NCBI GenBank assembly: GCA_943325655.2 | Contig: CALPQG020000148.1 | Span: 1-6,664, forward strand | Source: Bifidobacterium breve | GTDB taxonomy: Bacteria > Bacteroidota > Bacteroidia > Cytophagales > UBA9547 | Direction: 5' to 3' | Length of the DNA stretch: 6,664 nt | Shown here: positions 6,126 to 6,664 of the stretch, in pieces | Layout of the letters: the number at the start of each line of letters is the position of its first letter | How positions within the stretch are numbered: the stretch's first letter is position 1 | The notes under the pieces: generated by a model | Told to the model about the DNA's origin: nothing | Database searches by the model: none | Seen by the model: the letters and a program-made list of their open reading frames with translations, nothing else | Position numbers and translations under genes: made by a program

Positions 6126-6206
6126 AGGTATAGTGCCGATGCTTCGGGATTTTTTGAGTTCTTATACCTTGTTGTAATCAGTAAACACTTAAATTTGATA
6201 ACAAGG
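6126..6206. repeat. Two overlapping, mutually exclusive inverted repeats
   Basis: AGGTATA (6126-6132) pairs with TATACCT (6163-6169), with a smaller CCGA/TCGG hairpin (6136-6147) inside its loop. CCTTGTT (6167-6173), which shares three bases with that right arm, pairs with AACAAGG (6200-6206). Both stems cannot form fully at once. Such competition is seen in attenuators and structured RNAs, but no gene follows, so the meaning is open. Confidence 0.45.
6141..6158 (+). repeat. Copy 1 of an imperfect inverted repeat (partner at 6648-6664)
   Basis: GCTTCGGGATTTTTTGAG here matches GCTTCGGGATGTTTGAG read on the minus strand from 6664 to 6648; the first ten bases are identical. AGTGCCGA just upstream (6132-6139) also recurs inverted at 6619-6626. 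The two blocks share at least two words in inverted orientation about 490 bases apart, which suggests a dispersed repeat family rather than chance. Confidence 0.5.
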
Positions 6207-6232
6207 GAAAACGAGTTCCGATAGTCTGGGAA

Positions 6233-6280
6233 TCGCCCTAAAAATCCTATCAATAAATTTTAAGGCGAATAATATTTTTT
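6233..6280 (+). terminator. Candidate intrinsic terminator inside the gene-free region
   Basis: TCGCC (6233-6237) and TAAAA (6239-6243) pair with TTTTA (6258-6262) and GGCGA (6264-6268), a ten-pair stem interrupted by one C-A mismatch. The loop is 14 bases. A run of six T lies at 6275-6280. If real, it would end a transcript coming from the left: read-through from the M48 operon or a small RNA encoded in 5977-6232. Confidence 0.4.
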
Positions 6281-6596
6281 AGTGAACCCTAAAAACATCA
6301 AAAAACACTATCCTTTAGTTTCATGCTTTTGACATTCTCAAATTACATTAACCCTCCATAAATCATCCAGCGCCTTATTGCCGATAACTACTCAACAGAA
6401 GCCTGATTTAATACCAAATACATTTTTAATATAGACCGTTTGTGTCAACTTTAATTTTATAATTCAGTAAATTTTATTTAGGATTAAGAGGATTTTTTTA
6501 AATTAAATTGAAAAAAAATTAGGTGATTTTTATAAAGATATAAATTTTCAATAGGAGCTTATTTACAATTTGTTATGAAATAAATATTAGGGCGTT

Positions 6597-6664
6597 TCCG
6601 CCGCGGCGGATCGCGTGTTCGGCACTCGTCCCGATTTTTTCGGGAAGCTCAAACATCCCGAAGC
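6597..6664. repeat. GC-rich palindromic block at the right edge, likely a dispersed intergenic repeat
   Basis: The block opens with a perfect 14-base palindrome (TCCGCCG then CGGCGGA, 6597-6610). It continues with TCCCGA-TTTTT-TCGGGA (6629-6645) and a third TCCCGA (6656-6661) that can also pair with 6640-6645. Its GC content stands out sharply against the roughly 300 AT-rich bases before it. The opening TTAGGGCGTTTCCG resembles a repeat start I recall from other Bacteroidota spacers; that is memory, not a search. It may continue past the window. Confidence 0.45.

Larger units (their letters stand above)
5903..6664. other. Gene-free region with many inverted repeats (762 bases)
   Basis: No credible coding frame, tRNA or transposase remnant was found on either strand. 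From 5946 to 6280 the sequence holds a chain of inverted repeats. Besides those listed separately, AAGCAA (5987-5992) can pair with TTGCTT (6017-6022) with an inner TCAT/ATGA, and CACTATT (6056-6062) with AATAGTG (6072-6078). From about 6281 to 6590 it is AT-rich with A and T runs and shows nothing I can name. From 6591 to the edge it turns abruptly GC-rich. The region may hold a structured RNA, a decayed element or only repeats. Confidence 0.65.

Noticed and set aside
6208..6240. tRNA-like stretch with a TTCCGA...GGAA pairing
   Set aside because: No acceptor stem, anticodon arm or T-loop sequence can be assembled around it; it is more likely a diverged TCCCGA-type palindrome.
5903..6664. CRISPR array, insertion sequence or transposase remnant
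   Set aside because: There are no regularly spaced direct repeats, no target duplications and no frame resembling a transposase; only short inverted repeats are present.

Overview
The window looks like chromosomal DNA of a member of the Bacteroidota. It is AT-rich, its genes mostly lack an obvious Shine-Dalgarno sequence and start after A/T-rich leaders, and one or two upstream regions carry the TAnnTTTG type of -7 box used in this phylum. The protein families also fit: a PF14121-type putative porin, a GERSGD-type LpxB, and a TM2 protein with the long N-terminal extension I associate with Bacteroidota. I cannot assign it below phylum.

Left part (1-3511, all minus strand). Five genes read leftward and off the window edge: a 6-pyruvoyl-tetrahydropterin synthase/QueD-family enzyme, lpxB (lipid A disaccharide synthase, with a TTG start), a class V aminotransferase, a MaoC-like (R)-specific enoyl-CoA hydratase, and the N-terminal third or less of a putative outer-membrane porin. 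Gaps are short (7 to 75 bases), so they may be co-transcribed, but functionally they are a mixed housekeeping group. The 75-base gap after lpxB holds an inverted repeat wrapped around a possible -7 box, so the last three genes may have their own promoter.

Middle (3512-3886). This is a divergent intergenic region. It carries a good -7 box for the rightward genes, a palindrome overlapping the -33 position, and a leader of about 100 bases with a small hairpin.

Right part (3887-5902, plus strand). Four genes are packed with gaps of 3 and 4 bases and one ATGA overlap: a TM2-domain protein, a DUF2752 protein with a CPTCG motif, a three-helix DUF4870-like membrane protein, and a membrane-anchored M48 metallopeptidase with HEIAH. 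Three small uncharacterised membrane proteins translationally linked to an envelope protease look like one functional unit. This is the most interesting part of the window.

Right end (5903-6664). These 762 bases have no credible gene. They contain a chain of inverted repeats, two candidate terminators, six copies of the hexamer TCGGGA or its complement, and a GC-rich block at the very edge that looks like a dispersed intergenic repeat.
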